Of a stretch of 64,000 nt of DNA, positions 50,901-58,550 are shown one piece after another. Under the pieces are notes generated by a model. The model was not told the origin of the DNA, searched no databases, and saw only the letters and a list, made by a program, of their open reading frames with translations. Source of the stretch: Paenibacillus sp. JQZ6Y-1 (GTDB lineage: Bacteria > Bacillota > Bacilli > Paenibacillales > Paenibacillaceae); NCBI RefSeq assembly GCF_040719145.1, contig NZ_JBFDUZ010000004.1:310001-374000 (forward strand). Reading direction: 5' to 3'. How positions within the stretch are numbered: the first letter of the stretch is position 1; every line of letters begins with the position of its first letter. The translations under genes were made by a program, and so were the position numbers.

Positions 50901-51916
50901 TAACCAACTTTAACACACACTTTGTCAAAGCCAGTGATGTATACTGGATTGATCCAGGTGTTGCAGATGACTCCTCAACAACAGCTTATGATCCAATTAC
51001 AGAAGGTCAAGACCCGTATCAACCAGCAACGTATACAAGCAACCCTGTAGCGAAAAGCTACTACCTGCGTGCTTCTGAAAACGAACTGGTGCCTTCGAAG
51101 CGTGGTACTATCACATTGTCTTATCTGTCCGATATGGCTGTAGATGCTGGTAAAACAGTAACAGTGTTGTACTTTGACCCTGAACTGAAGCAGTGGAGTA
51201 ATATTGGTGGGGTTGTTAATGCCAGCAAACGTACGATCACTGTACCGTTTGACCGCTTTGGTTATTATGTAGTTGCGAAATTGAGCTATTCATACAACGA
51301 TATCGTTCAGCACAGTTATGCACGTAACTATATGGAAGCTCTCTATTCCAAAGGAATTATGAAAGCAACCGATCCAGATACAGCTTTCGGTGCTAACCAA
51401 TATATCACTCGCGGTGAGTTTGTAACTGCAATTGTTAAAGCTCTGGAAATCCCTTTAAACTACAATGGTACTAAGCACTTCATTGATGTGAGTACAAGCT
51501 TGAACTCTATCACAGATGATTCGCTGTATGATTTCCGTTATATTGAAACAGCTGCTCGTGCTGGCTTCGTACGTGGTACCCAGCCGCAAGTATTTAGCGC
51601 AGCTGATAATATCACACGTCAGGATGCTGCTGTCATCATCGCCAGCGCAACCAACCTGAAGCTGGAAACCGATAATACCAAAGTCGATGCAGGTCTGCAA
51701 AAGATCTTCAAAGACTATGCGTCTATTGACCGCTACGCTCGCGCGTCCGTATTAGCAGTAGCGAAAAAAGGATATATCAACGGTTCTGCTATTGACGCTA
51801 CCGATACAACAAAAGGCTATAACTTTGAGCCAACAGCCAAAATGCTGCGTGCTGATACAGCTGCTATTCTTGCACGTGTCATGATTGGTCAAAAATTGCT
51901 GCCTAAGATGTCTTAA
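47918..51916 (+). CDS. Exported surface protein with three C-terminal SLH domains
   Basis: A 1332-residue exported protein. The signal peptide is KKILSMLMAVVLLAGLLPQ..AHA, with cleavage expected near residue 30. Residues of about 35-900 are Thr/Ser-rich beta-sandwich modules resembling Ig-like surface domains. About 1121-1332 are three SLH domains with the markers ITRGEFVTAIVKAL, ITRQDAAVIIASA and LRADTAAILARVM. SLH domains bind pyruvylated SCWP, which the upstream csaB cluster would make. The start is TTG 47918, 9 nt after AGAGGAGG. A sigma-D-type promoter lies upstream. It may be an S-layer protein or a large cell-surface adhesin; the biochemical role is unassigned. Confidence 0.88.
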   Translation: MKKILSMLMAVVLLAGLLPQGFGGSTAHAATGSFFIFPNESYDPTSPHVVGDSKVTITGSYNSVNATSIRYSVTRIYKNGSSYVEDTTNQTTGLSNYTTSNSSITVTDIPLYAGLNKVTFSGAASGGGSNVSESIYFEYHDGPTIYNLSALLDGNTTALSEDSPAILTASKSGTSFGQDTASISLTGFAPNATKVTVSVNGGSSRTATVSSSNNYSFTVAPLTINSGKNTLSIQASNGTQTLTTTREVTFYNGSTTFYDTYATNGSNKSTDLSNFPDFSIAPESDGKGKAGVTGKVVIPLTDGKVPTLTDYLTYTLSGGVSATGTITPTLVDNTTSYMTLSYTIPDTSGIAFAQQVNVKLTASGGTITSPGLGFTLRNSTSPYIYKLNYLSGYSASTTSSQALSMTGTTLDGANIFSLPTAVEVLVANADNSTTVDLTGIVDSTGKSVTAGTWTTSQIATSSTVVNVNGTQQTMKRYLIQLSKIPVTGTMKLTFTATKGSETSTSSATVNILYGPYITYTKAYDGQVVSYGQNNSAVNQEVVVTGLDSFKGKLQNVADTSTIKYSGDGQTVFFYINNTLVPLQQVSGQGIENFQVVSYSDAYSAMFSGENTIKFVFKSSTTSYENTIKVNLVPTDIPVVPYNTTLGMFPFTYSSANDAVPTAKDATNFPMSGSNYTTKQSKFNVYGTFDFVDLGKTASAVSGNLSSINTPTNYKLVISDSTGATVATWTLNNQFGAMQSGVATSDAFNTSKAAVDSLSVYYEYSTQSFAFVLRNRSMPTDGSPIVYTFTVYNTGDGGPTATATMEIDPISATYDIVRPLTAQKTTNSNFIDVVINSKNASAVTINKEKATVEQLDMDHDGNPEFEYAYHVRVKDLKANKETKIPITVTIGDNTTKDTVTVTYVPTNIPGAQYMQEMKNSAKVFNGDLQLKFPAGTSLIRRDADSTDDYSGEVLSGNTLLFAIANSNDGVVERYDIETAPVGVKALFSTVGKQYFVTNFNTHFVKASDVYWIDPGVADDSSTTAYDPITEGQDPYQPATYTSNPVAKSYYLRASENELVPSKRGTITLSYLSDMAVDAGKTVTVLYFDPELKQWSNIGGVVNASKRTITVPFDRFGYYVVAKLSYSYNDIVQHSYARNYMEALYSKGIMKATDPDTAFGANQYITRGEFVTAIVKALEIPLNYNGTKHFIDVSTSLNSITDDSLYDFRYIETAARAGFVRGTQPQVFSAADNITRQDAAVIIASATNLKLETDNTKVDAGLQKIFKDYASIDRYARASVLAVAKKGYINGSAIDATDTTKGYNFEPTAKMLRADTAAILARVMIGQKLLPKMS

Positions 51917-51962
51917 GGTTTATAGCTTCAAACGGATATTAACTTTTATCCATTCCACATTT

Positions 51963-52001
51963 AAAACCGTATCTCCGATTGCATTCGGAGGTACGGTTTT
52001 T
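51963..52001 (+). terminator. Terminator after the SLH protein gene
   Basis: AAAACCGTA and CTCCGA pair with TCGGAG and TACGGTTTT to form a 16-bp stem (one G-U), followed by T. It works in both directions by symmetry. Confidence 0.9.
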
Positions 52002-52360
52002 ATTATGTTTTAATATGTCTGAACAGGATGAGTTACATAAAGCTGAACTTTAAGCATGTAATGGATCATCGATAATAATATTAGAAAAAGGTAAGCAATG
52101 CGTACAAAGGAGAACGTACTTCCACAACAGTCACTATACTGGATTGGTCGTGTTACATAGATAGGCAATAACCTACTCAAAATATAAAACAGAGCAGTTT
52201 AGAAAGAAATCGAAATGATTTATCAAATCAGTCTCACTTTTTTAAAGAAATTCATATGAAGACAAATATCCCTCATCCCAGTCATATCAAGGAATTACAG
52301 GTGTTGTTGCGAAGAAAAGCAAAAGAATTTAGAAAAAAAGATAAAAAAGTTCTAAAACCT

Positions 52361-52389
52361 TGCAACCTTTTTGTAACTACCTGCGTCTA
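52361..52389 (+). promoter_or_regulatory. ECF sigma-type promoter 1 of the second surface protein
   Basis: TGCAAC, 17 nt, CGTCTA. The AAC -35 core and CGTC -10 are the hallmarks of Bacillus ECF sigma promoters. A TATAAT overlaps the -10 (52388-52393). Confidence 0.6.
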
Positions 52390-52587
52390 TAATTTTGGAA
52401 ACAGCGAGCAAGTTTGAAATATTCGCTGAGCCACCTGTTTAAAGAACAACAAACCTGTTTAGTACTAGTATAGTTAACAAAAAGTACTGCGGACTCAGGA
52501 GTATGAAGGCGAAATTGGTATTTCTTTTAAAAGTGTAGTATGATTGATAAGGTTCGGCAAAAAAAGTAAAACTTTTTTTGAAGACAC

Positions 52588-52615
52588 TGCAACTTTTAAA
52601 GAAAACATGCGTCTA
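52588..52615 (+). promoter_or_regulatory. ECF sigma-type promoter 2 of the second surface protein
   Basis: TGCAAC, 16 nt, CGTCTA: the same two boxes as the promoter 227 nt upstream, preceding the same gene. Confidence 0.6.
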
Positions 52616-52718
52616 CATATATGAACCTGATGAAACGACAGCAAACACATGCTGGCAGGTTGTTGAATGACAATGAACCCTAGTGGAACATTCAACAATT
52701 CCGATGTGAAAAAATGTC

Positions 52719-52747
52719 TTTACGGCATCATTGGCGCAATGTATAAT
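52719..52747 (+). promoter_or_regulatory. Candidate sigma-A promoter of the second surface protein
   Basis: TTTACG and TATAAT are separated by 17 nt; about 115 nt before the first in-frame start. Confidence 0.55.
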
Positions 52748-52943
52748 ACTTTTGGACACTGCGGTTTTTCGATTGACGAATGTTCCGGTTACGATTTTCT
52801 GTGATTTTGTCACAGATATCATCATAAAATGGGATTTGCTTGAACTCGGAAAGGGGGTGTAACGACTGATGAGTGACAAAATCCATAACAAACAAAAAAA
52901 CAAAAAAAATGTTTATGATATTCAAGGAGGAGAACAAAAGGTT

Positions 52944-55190
52944 ATGAAAAAGTCTACTAAAAAAGTAATTAACGTCGCAGCAAGCGCAGCTCTGCTGGCA
53001 GGCGTAGCTCCAGTTGCAGGTATCATTGCTCCATCGCAAGCACATGCAGCAGGTAGCTTTGATGTTTACAACGTTCCAACTCTGAGCACTAGCTCCCAAC
53101 CGGGTGTTGCTCTGGGCCGCGTTAAAATCAACGTTGACCAACGTACTTTGAGTAATGCTGATCGTCAAACTCTGACTGTTACATTGCCACAAGGTTTTGA
53201 ATTCCCAACTAATGCTCCTTTGACTGAAGGTACAGCTTCTGCTACTGCAAACACTTACGAACTGGTTAACGCTGGTGGCGGCGTAAGTATTGCTGTTAGC
53301 ACAGTGAATTCTAGAACAGCTCAAATCTTCTTCAGTGGTTCTAACAATACTGATGATGCTGAACTGATTCTGAACCTGAACGAAATCAACGCTACTGGTC
53401 CTAGCAGCGGTGATGTTAACCTGAACTTCAGTGCTTCTACACAAAGCGGTCTGCCAACAGGTAACGTTAAAGTAGCTACTGTAGTATCTTCTGGTCAAGT
53501 AGCTCTGGAAGCTCGTGAAACAGATTCCAGTAGCGACAACTTCACATTCACACTGCGTGTGACTGAATCTGTAGCAGCTTCCCTGAAAAACGGTAACGCT
53601 GTAAAAATCAAACTTCCAACTGGTTTTGAGTGGGATGGTCGCGGTGCATTCACTAGCTTGTACGGCAACCTGACAGACAGTAACATTACCACTAACTTTG
53701 ATGGTGATACACTGACTCTGGCATCTAACTCTCTGTCCACTACTGCTTCTTCCTTCGACCTGGATCTGAACTTCTCCGTTGAAGACGAAGATAAAGCTAA
53801 AGAAGGCGACATCACTGCAACTGTAAGTGGTAACTCTTCCGCTAACGTATCTTCTCTGGTTGTTGGTTCTTACGGTCAATACGGCGGTGGTGTAACTGTT
53901 GCATCCCCAACTACTGTAGTAGCTGGTCAAGATGAGCAACAACTGGGCGACATCGTTGTTAAAGAATCCGTAGCTGGATCTTTCATCGCTGGTCGTACAG
54001 TAACACTGCAACTGCCTGAGGGCGCTCGTTGGCAGTCTGTTTACGAAGATGGTGAAGATGCAACTGGTACAACTGGTTCTATCGACACTGCAAACGGTCT
54101 GACTCAACCAAACATCAACTACACTGGTACTGATGGTCGTACTCTGCGTATGACATTCCCAACACAAAACACTTCTAGCAACGCTGGTTCTATCACGTTG
54201 AAAGATGTTGAAGTAGCCGTGCAACCAGGATTCACTGGTGACCTGAATGTTGCTGTAGCTGGTAGCCAAGGTCTGACTGGTACTGTTAAAGTAGCAACAG
54301 CAGTATCTTCTGTATCTCTGTCCGCTACTAACGCAACTTACAACATTGCAATCGGTACTGACAATGCTTCCATTGGCGATCTGACTCTGAAAGAAGGCGC
54401 TGCTGGTGCCCTGACAGATGACGATAACGGTCAAGTAGAAATTCTGCTGCCAGCTGGTGTGACTTTCGGATCCACTCCGACAGTATCCGTAACTTCCGGT
54501 GACCTGACTATCCGTAACGTGTCCGTTGACACTTACAACAACAGCGGTACTCAAGGCGTTCTGCGCTTCTACGTTGATAGCGAAAGCACAACTGCAAGCA
54601 CAGTAACAATCAGCGGTGTAAACCTGCGTATCGACCGTACTGTACCACAAGGCGATATCATCGCTAAAGTACAAGGCGATGCAGCAGCTAATACTGCTTA
54701 CCACGGTGCTGGCGATGTAACTGATGTATGGCATGACAGCTACCGTTACGCAGCTCAAGCAGCTATCGCTACAATCGGTACTGCTCCAGCTGGAACTACT
54801 GACAACGCAGTAAAAGCTATCTACACAATCGGTAGCACTGCTTACACAGTAAACGGCGAAACTCGCACAGCTGAAGTTGCTCCTTACGTAGAAAACGGCC
54901 GCACTTACTTGCCAGTTCGTTACGTAGCAGAAGCTCTGGGTGTATCCCAAGCTAACATCCTGTTCGACAAAGCTACTTCCGTAGTTACCCTGCTCAAAGG
55001 TGACCGTACAGTTCAACTGAAACTGAACACTAACCAACTGACAATCAACGGTACTACAATCAACATGGATGTTAAAGCTGTAACTAAATCCAACCGTACT
55101 GTACTGCCTATCGCATGGGTTGGTAAAGCTCTGGATGCAGTTGTTCAATACGACGCAGCTTCCAAAACTGTAACAGTAAACAGCAAATAA
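52944..55190 (+). CDS. Abundant exported surface protein with a C-terminal copper-amine-oxidase-like (stalk) domain
   Basis: A 748-residue exported protein from ATG 52944. The signal peptide is MKKSTKKVINVAASAALLAG..AHA (cleavage near residue 39). It continues with several repeated beta-rich units of about 110-130 residues, with markers such as LPQGFEF, LPTGFEW, LPEGARW and LPAGVTF, each preceded by a KVAT or LGDI-type strand. The last 120 residues are two half-units of the copper-amine-oxidase-N-like domain (YLPVRYVAEALGV, VLPIAWVGKALDA). No SLH domain. Codon choice is strikingly uniform (GCT, ACT, CTG, GGT, AAC), as in very highly expressed genes. An upstream in-frame ATG (52869) with its own ribosome binding site would add 25 residues. 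A major S-layer-like protein is likely. Confidence 0.82.
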   Translation: MKKSTKKVINVAASAALLAGVAPVAGIIAPSQAHAAGSFDVYNVPTLSTSSQPGVALGRVKINVDQRTLSNADRQTLTVTLPQGFEFPTNAPLTEGTASATANTYELVNAGGGVSIAVSTVNSRTAQIFFSGSNNTDDAELILNLNEINATGPSSGDVNLNFSASTQSGLPTGNVKVATVVSSGQVALEARETDSSSDNFTFTLRVTESVAASLKNGNAVKIKLPTGFEWDGRGAFTSLYGNLTDSNITTNFDGDTLTLASNSLSTTASSFDLDLNFSVEDEDKAKEGDITATVSGNSSANVSSLVVGSYGQYGGGVTVASPTTVVAGQDEQQLGDIVVKESVAGSFIAGRTVTLQLPEGARWQSVYEDGEDATGTTGSIDTANGLTQPNINYTGTDGRTLRMTFPTQNTSSNAGSITLKDVEVAVQPGFTGDLNVAVAGSQGLTGTVKVATAVSSVSLSATNATYNIAIGTDNASIGDLTLKEGAAGALTDDDNGQVEILLPAGVTFGSTPTVSVTSGDLTIRNVSVDTYNNSGTQGVLRFYVDSESTTASTVTISGVNLRIDRTVPQGDIIAKVQGDAAANTAYHGAGDVTDVWHDSYRYAAQAAIATIGTAPAGTTDNAVKAIYTIGSTAYTVNGETRTAEVAPYVENGRTYLPVRYVAEALGVSQANILFDKATSVVTLLKGDRTVQLKLNTNQLTINGTTINMDVKAVTKSNRTVLPIAWVGKALDAVVQYDAASKTVTVNSK

Positions 55191-55242
55191 TATCTCTTGA
55201 TATGATTGCTGCAATATAGAAGGTAGTCATACCTTCGCTGAG

Positions 55243-55281
55243 ATACCTCGGAGTGGGAAACTGCTCCGGGGTATTTTTGTT
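55243..55281 (+). terminator. Terminator after the second surface protein
   Basis: ATACCTCGGAG pairs with CTCCGGGGTAT (one T-G pair) around a 10-nt loop, followed by TTTTTG. Confidence 0.85.
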
Positions 55282-55309
55282 TTCTATTATATGCAGGGAG
55301 GCTTTTAAT

Positions 55310-55918
55310 ATGAAAAAACGTTCCATCTGGCTGTTGGCGGTAGCAACAGTAGGTATTGGTATATGGGTAGGCAGTTCATTCACTACAGTAAGTAATGCAA
55401 GTAGTCAACTCGGTTCAGCGGATGATCCAGTTGTAACTAAAAGCTATGTCGATCAGCAAATTCAAAAAGCATTAGGTGGCACTCTGAATACAAATAATAG
55501 TAGTTCAAGTTCGAACTCCTCCAATACAAGCTCCTCTCATTCCAGTTCTTCCTCTAGTAGCAGCAGTTCTAATACGACAAATGGAAACAGTACAACGAGT
55601 AATAGTTCAAGTACACCAAGTACTTCTACTAGCCCAGTCAGTAATTCCAAAGTGTCCATCGTAGAATTACGACCAGGCAAAAAGTTAATTGCGGATGCAG
55701 GCACTCAGGTTATTGTGCGTACAGGTAAAGCGATAGTGTATAGTGATGCTCCTAACGGAATTATTGATATTACGAGCGGCACAGAAGTAGGCGGTTCGCA
55801 GGTTATAAGTAATAACCATCTGTTATTATTCCCTCGCGATGGACGTGGAGTCACTGTGGATGCAGCAGCTAGTTATAATGCTACGGTTATGGTGATCGGC
55901 AGCTACGGGGTACAATAA
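55310..55918 (+). CDS. Exported Ser-rich protein of unknown function
   Basis: A 202-residue protein: an N-terminal signal or anchor helix (residues 2-25), a short SYVDQQIQKAL helix near 45-55, a linker of about 55 residues made almost only of Ser, Asn and Thr (about 64-116), and a C-terminal beta-rich domain of about 85 residues (SIVELRPGKKLIADAG to the end) with the feel of a small surface-associated fold. ATG 55310 is 8 nt after GGGAGG. It sits between two surface-protein loci and behind a terminator. I do not recognise a named family with confidence; a wall-spanning tether is a plausible reading. Confidence 0.7.
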   Translation: MKKRSIWLLAVATVGIGIWVGSSFTTVSNASSQLGSADDPVVTKSYVDQQIQKALGGTLNTNNSSSSSNSSNTSSSHSSSSSSSSSSNTTNGNSTTSNSSSTPSTSTSPVSNSKVSIVELRPGKKLIADAGTQVIVRTGKAIVYSDAPNGIIDITSGTEVGGSQVISNNHLLLFPRDGRGVTVDAAASYNATVMVIGSYGVQ

Positions 55919-56330
55919 ACTGGATTGTATTGCTGCCTAGGAAATACCAGAACTTTCAAAAAAGTTGTATAAATATTATCTTTGCAGTATATGTAGGTCA
56001 TGAGATATGTCCAGTCTAGATTCAATATCTTTTGATAATTATTCAGTATCTTTTCGTTATTCAAAATGTGTAGTCAATGCTTGACGCTATTCTAAGCTTT
56101 CTAACCAAAACTACAATGATAGTTATGATTATATGGTTTCATTGTTATTTCTATACATGCTTTACATGGGGAGCATTTCAGAATTCAATGGTTGTATTGT
56201 GTATTCCTTTATAATAAATTGGAAGACCTTAATACAATAAAAAAGATTATTACATTGAAGTCACATCTACAACAAAATGTTACTTCGATTAAAACCTTTA
56301 ATTCCGACTGGAATTTACGTCTTAATTGGT
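55919..56330. other. AT-rich gap upstream of the metK promoter
   Basis: About 410 nt, very AT-rich. A weak AACTTT/AAAGTT hairpin just after the Ser-rich gene (near 55950-55966) may be its terminator. No gene and no S-box riboswitch was seen. Confidence 0.5.
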
Positions 56331-56359
56331 TTGACACTTATTACTAAATGGGTTATCAT
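56331..56359 (+). promoter_or_regulatory. Sigma-A promoter of metK
   Basis: TTGACA and TATCAT are separated by 17 nt. Transcription would start near 56366, about 125 nt before the metK start. Confidence 0.75.
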
Positions 56360-56379
56360 GACCTGTGAGGCTTGTAAGT

Positions 56380-56411
56380 AACCTTTTCCGGTTGGAAAGG
56401 GTTCATTTTTT
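56380..56411 (+). terminator. Terminator-like hairpin in the metK leader
   Basis: AACCTTTTCC pairs with GGAAAGGGTT (10 bp, one G-U) around a GGTT tetraloop, followed by CATTTTTT. It begins about 14 nt after the predicted start of transcription, so it looks like a leader attenuator or constitutive early terminator. Confidence 0.65.
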
Positions 56412-56490
56412 GTGTGGGAACGCTCTGCTGGGATGCTGGGGATTTTGCACAATGCGCTCACCTTAATATCCATATGGGAGGTTGAAACTG

Positions 56491-57693
56491 TTGTCCACGA
56501 TTAAAAAACATTTATTCACATCAGAGTCTGTAACAGAAGGACATCCTGATAAAATTTGTGACCAAATTTCGGATGCTGTACTGGATGCTTTTTTGGAAAA
56601 CGATCCAAATGCGCGTGTTGCGTGTGAAGTGTCTGTTGCCACAGGTCTGGTTCTTGTTATCGGTGAAATCAGCAGCAAATCGGAATATGTTGATATTCCG
56701 GCAATTGTGCGTAACACCATAAAAGAAATTGGCTATACACGTGCCAAGTACGGTTTCGATTACAATACATGTGCAGTACTGACTTCCCTGAATGAACAAT
56801 CTGCCGATATTGCTCAAGGCGTCAACTCCGCGCTGGAAACACGCGATCCAGAGCAGCTGAAGCTTGAAACTGAAAATATTGGTGCTGGTGACCAAGGTCT
56901 GATGTTTGGTTTTGCTACCAATGAGACACCTGAACTGATGCCATTACCGATCGCATTGTCGCATCGTATCGCACGTCGTTTGTCTGAAGTACGTAAAGAT
57001 GGTACTTTGAATTACCTGCGTCCTGATGGTAAAACGCAAGTAACCGTGGAATACCAAGACAATAAACCGGTTCGTGTTGACGCTATTGTTGTTTCGACAC
57101 AGCACGCAGAAGATACAACGCTGCAACAAATTCAAGAAGACATCCGCAAACATGTTATTTTGCCGGTTGTTCCTGCTGAATTGCTGGATGACGAGACCAA
57201 ATATTTCATCAACCCAACAGGTCGTTTTGTTATCGGTGGTCCTCAAGGAGACGCTGGGCTGACTGGTCGTAAAATTATTGTGGATACATATGGCGGTTAT
57301 GCACGTCATGGCGGTGGTGCTTTCTCCGGTAAAGATCCTACAAAAGTGGACCGCTCTGCCGCTTATGCAGCTCGTTACGTTGCGAAAAATATTATCGCTG
57401 CAGGTCTGGCTGATAAATGCGAGATTCAACTGGCATATGCTATTGGTGTCGCTAATCCGGTTTCCATCAATGTGGATACGTATGGCACAGGTAAAGTAGC
57501 TGAAGATAAACTGGTGGAGCTGATCCGCAAGCATTTCGATCTTCGTCCAACAGGTATCATCCGCATGCTGGATCTGCGCCGTCCGATTTATCGTCAAACG
57601 GCTGCCTATGGTCATTTTGGTCGTACAGACGTTGATCTGCCATGGGAACGCGTAGACAAAGCAGAACTGTTGAGATCTGAAGCAGGTCTGTAA
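56491..57693 (+). CDS. metK: S-adenosylmethionine synthetase
   Basis: A 400-residue cytosolic enzyme making SAM from methionine and ATP. The N-terminal [22 protein letters not shown], the [12 protein letters not shown] hexapeptide region (about 116-127) and the [19 protein letters not shown] loop (about 270-288) are all canonical. The start is TTG 56491, 9 nt after GGGAGG; TTG 56482 directly abuts that site. The leader lacks the S-box riboswitch found before metK in Bacillus and instead has a promoter-proximal hairpin. Confidence 0.96.
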   Translation: MSTIKKHLFTSESVTEGHPDKICDQISDAVLDAFLENDPNARVACEVSVATGLVLVIGEISSKSEYVDIPAIVRNTIKEIGYTRAKYGFDYNTCAVLTSLNEQSADIAQGVNSALETRDPEQLKLETENIGAGDQGLMFGFATNETPELMPLPIALSHRIARRLSEVRKDGTLNYLRPDGKTQVTVEYQDNKPVRVDAIVVSTQHAEDTTLQQIQEDIRKHVILPVVPAELLDDETKYFINPTGRFVIGGPQGDAGLTGRKIIVDTYGGYARHGGGAFSGKDPTKVDRSAAYAARYVAKNIIAAGLADKCEIQLAYAIGVANPVSINVDTYGTGKVAEDKLVELIRKHFDLRPTGIIRMLDLRRPIYRQTAAYGHFGRTDVDLPWERVDKAELLRSEAGL

Positions 57694-58550
57694 CAACGAA
57701 TATCTATTCATGATTTGGTATAGAGTGAAATAGATATGGTTTAGAAGTGAATGAGTGGTCGTTTGCTTATTGATCATACTTCGCTTAGATAGAGAAGGAT
57801 ACGGATTTCGTGTAGAATGGAGTGCAATATTGTACTGATGTTCTCATGATCTTATCGTTATGAAATTACAAACGTAACACCCCGATACAAAAGCCGCCAG
57901 TTACTATACTGGGCGGCTTTTGCTGTATGATTATATTCAATATACTGTTATTTTTAGGAGAGTGTATTGGATGTTTACTTTCTTTTTGCATTATTTTGCA
58001 TACATATACCTTTTGTCTATCATTTCATTTTGCAGAAAGATTGTAAATCTCAGTTGATTTATAATGTCCAATCGAATGGGAGCCTTATAAATAGAGCTTC
58101 TGAAATAAGGGGCAATGTACTATACTACAACTAGCGTGTGCTGTATTTATTAGAATACTGCCTGAATGAAGATCAAAAATAGAAACAGTATTCTTTTGCA
58201 GAATTCCTACAAAGAGCGTAACTTTTTGGCTGTAATGAAGTCTAACTGTAGAAGGCTTTTTAAGGACGTATATCGGAACATAGATATGCTTGAAAAGTAC
58301 AGGTGATCAGGTGAACTGATAAAGATAAGTAGGTATAGTCATTTGTAAGAAGGAATGGAAATGTAGTGGTATGAGTGCTTTAGAGCAGTTCGTTTTGTAG
58401 AGAAACAGATACCGTTGGAGGGTGACAGTTCTTACTTATTTAAGAAGCGATGGGCTGTGCTTCATCTACTCATTCTCTGTATATGAATAGGGATCTATCG
58501 CATACTTTATGGGCTACTGGCAATTTTAAGAGATAGGGGCGTTTGAATTG
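57694..58550. other. Long gap between metK and the phosphodiester glycosidase gene
   Basis: About 850 nt of AT-rich DNA. After the metK terminator it holds only weak promoter-like pairs (TTCTGA-N17-TATACT at 58098-58126; CGTAAC-N16-AGTCTA at 58217-58244). No gene with a ribosome binding site was seen. Confidence 0.5.
57889..57922 (+). terminator. Terminator after metK
   Basis: AAAAGCCGCC pairs perfectly with GGCGGCTTTT around a 13-nt loop; it lies about 195 nt after the metK stop. Confidence 0.8.

Larger units (their letters stand above)
51917..52943. other. Long regulatory gap upstream of the second surface protein
   Basis: Over 900 nt without a gene: the SLH-gene terminator, then AT-rich DNA with two ECF-type promoters, one sigma-A promoter, and two in-frame starts (52869 and 52944), each with its own ribosome binding site. 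Confidence 0.7.

Noticed and set aside
52728-55214. Open reading frame of 828 codons opposite the abundant surface protein
   Set aside because: Tempting because of its length, but it is very rich in Ser, Cys and Val as expected from complementing Ala/Thr/Asn codons, and it has no start signals. The codon bias of the sense gene explains the open frame.
56360-56490. S-box, SMK-box or T-box in the metK leader
   Set aside because: None of the conserved core sequences of these elements is present; the GTGGGAACGC segment only faintly resembles a T-box and lies after the hairpin.
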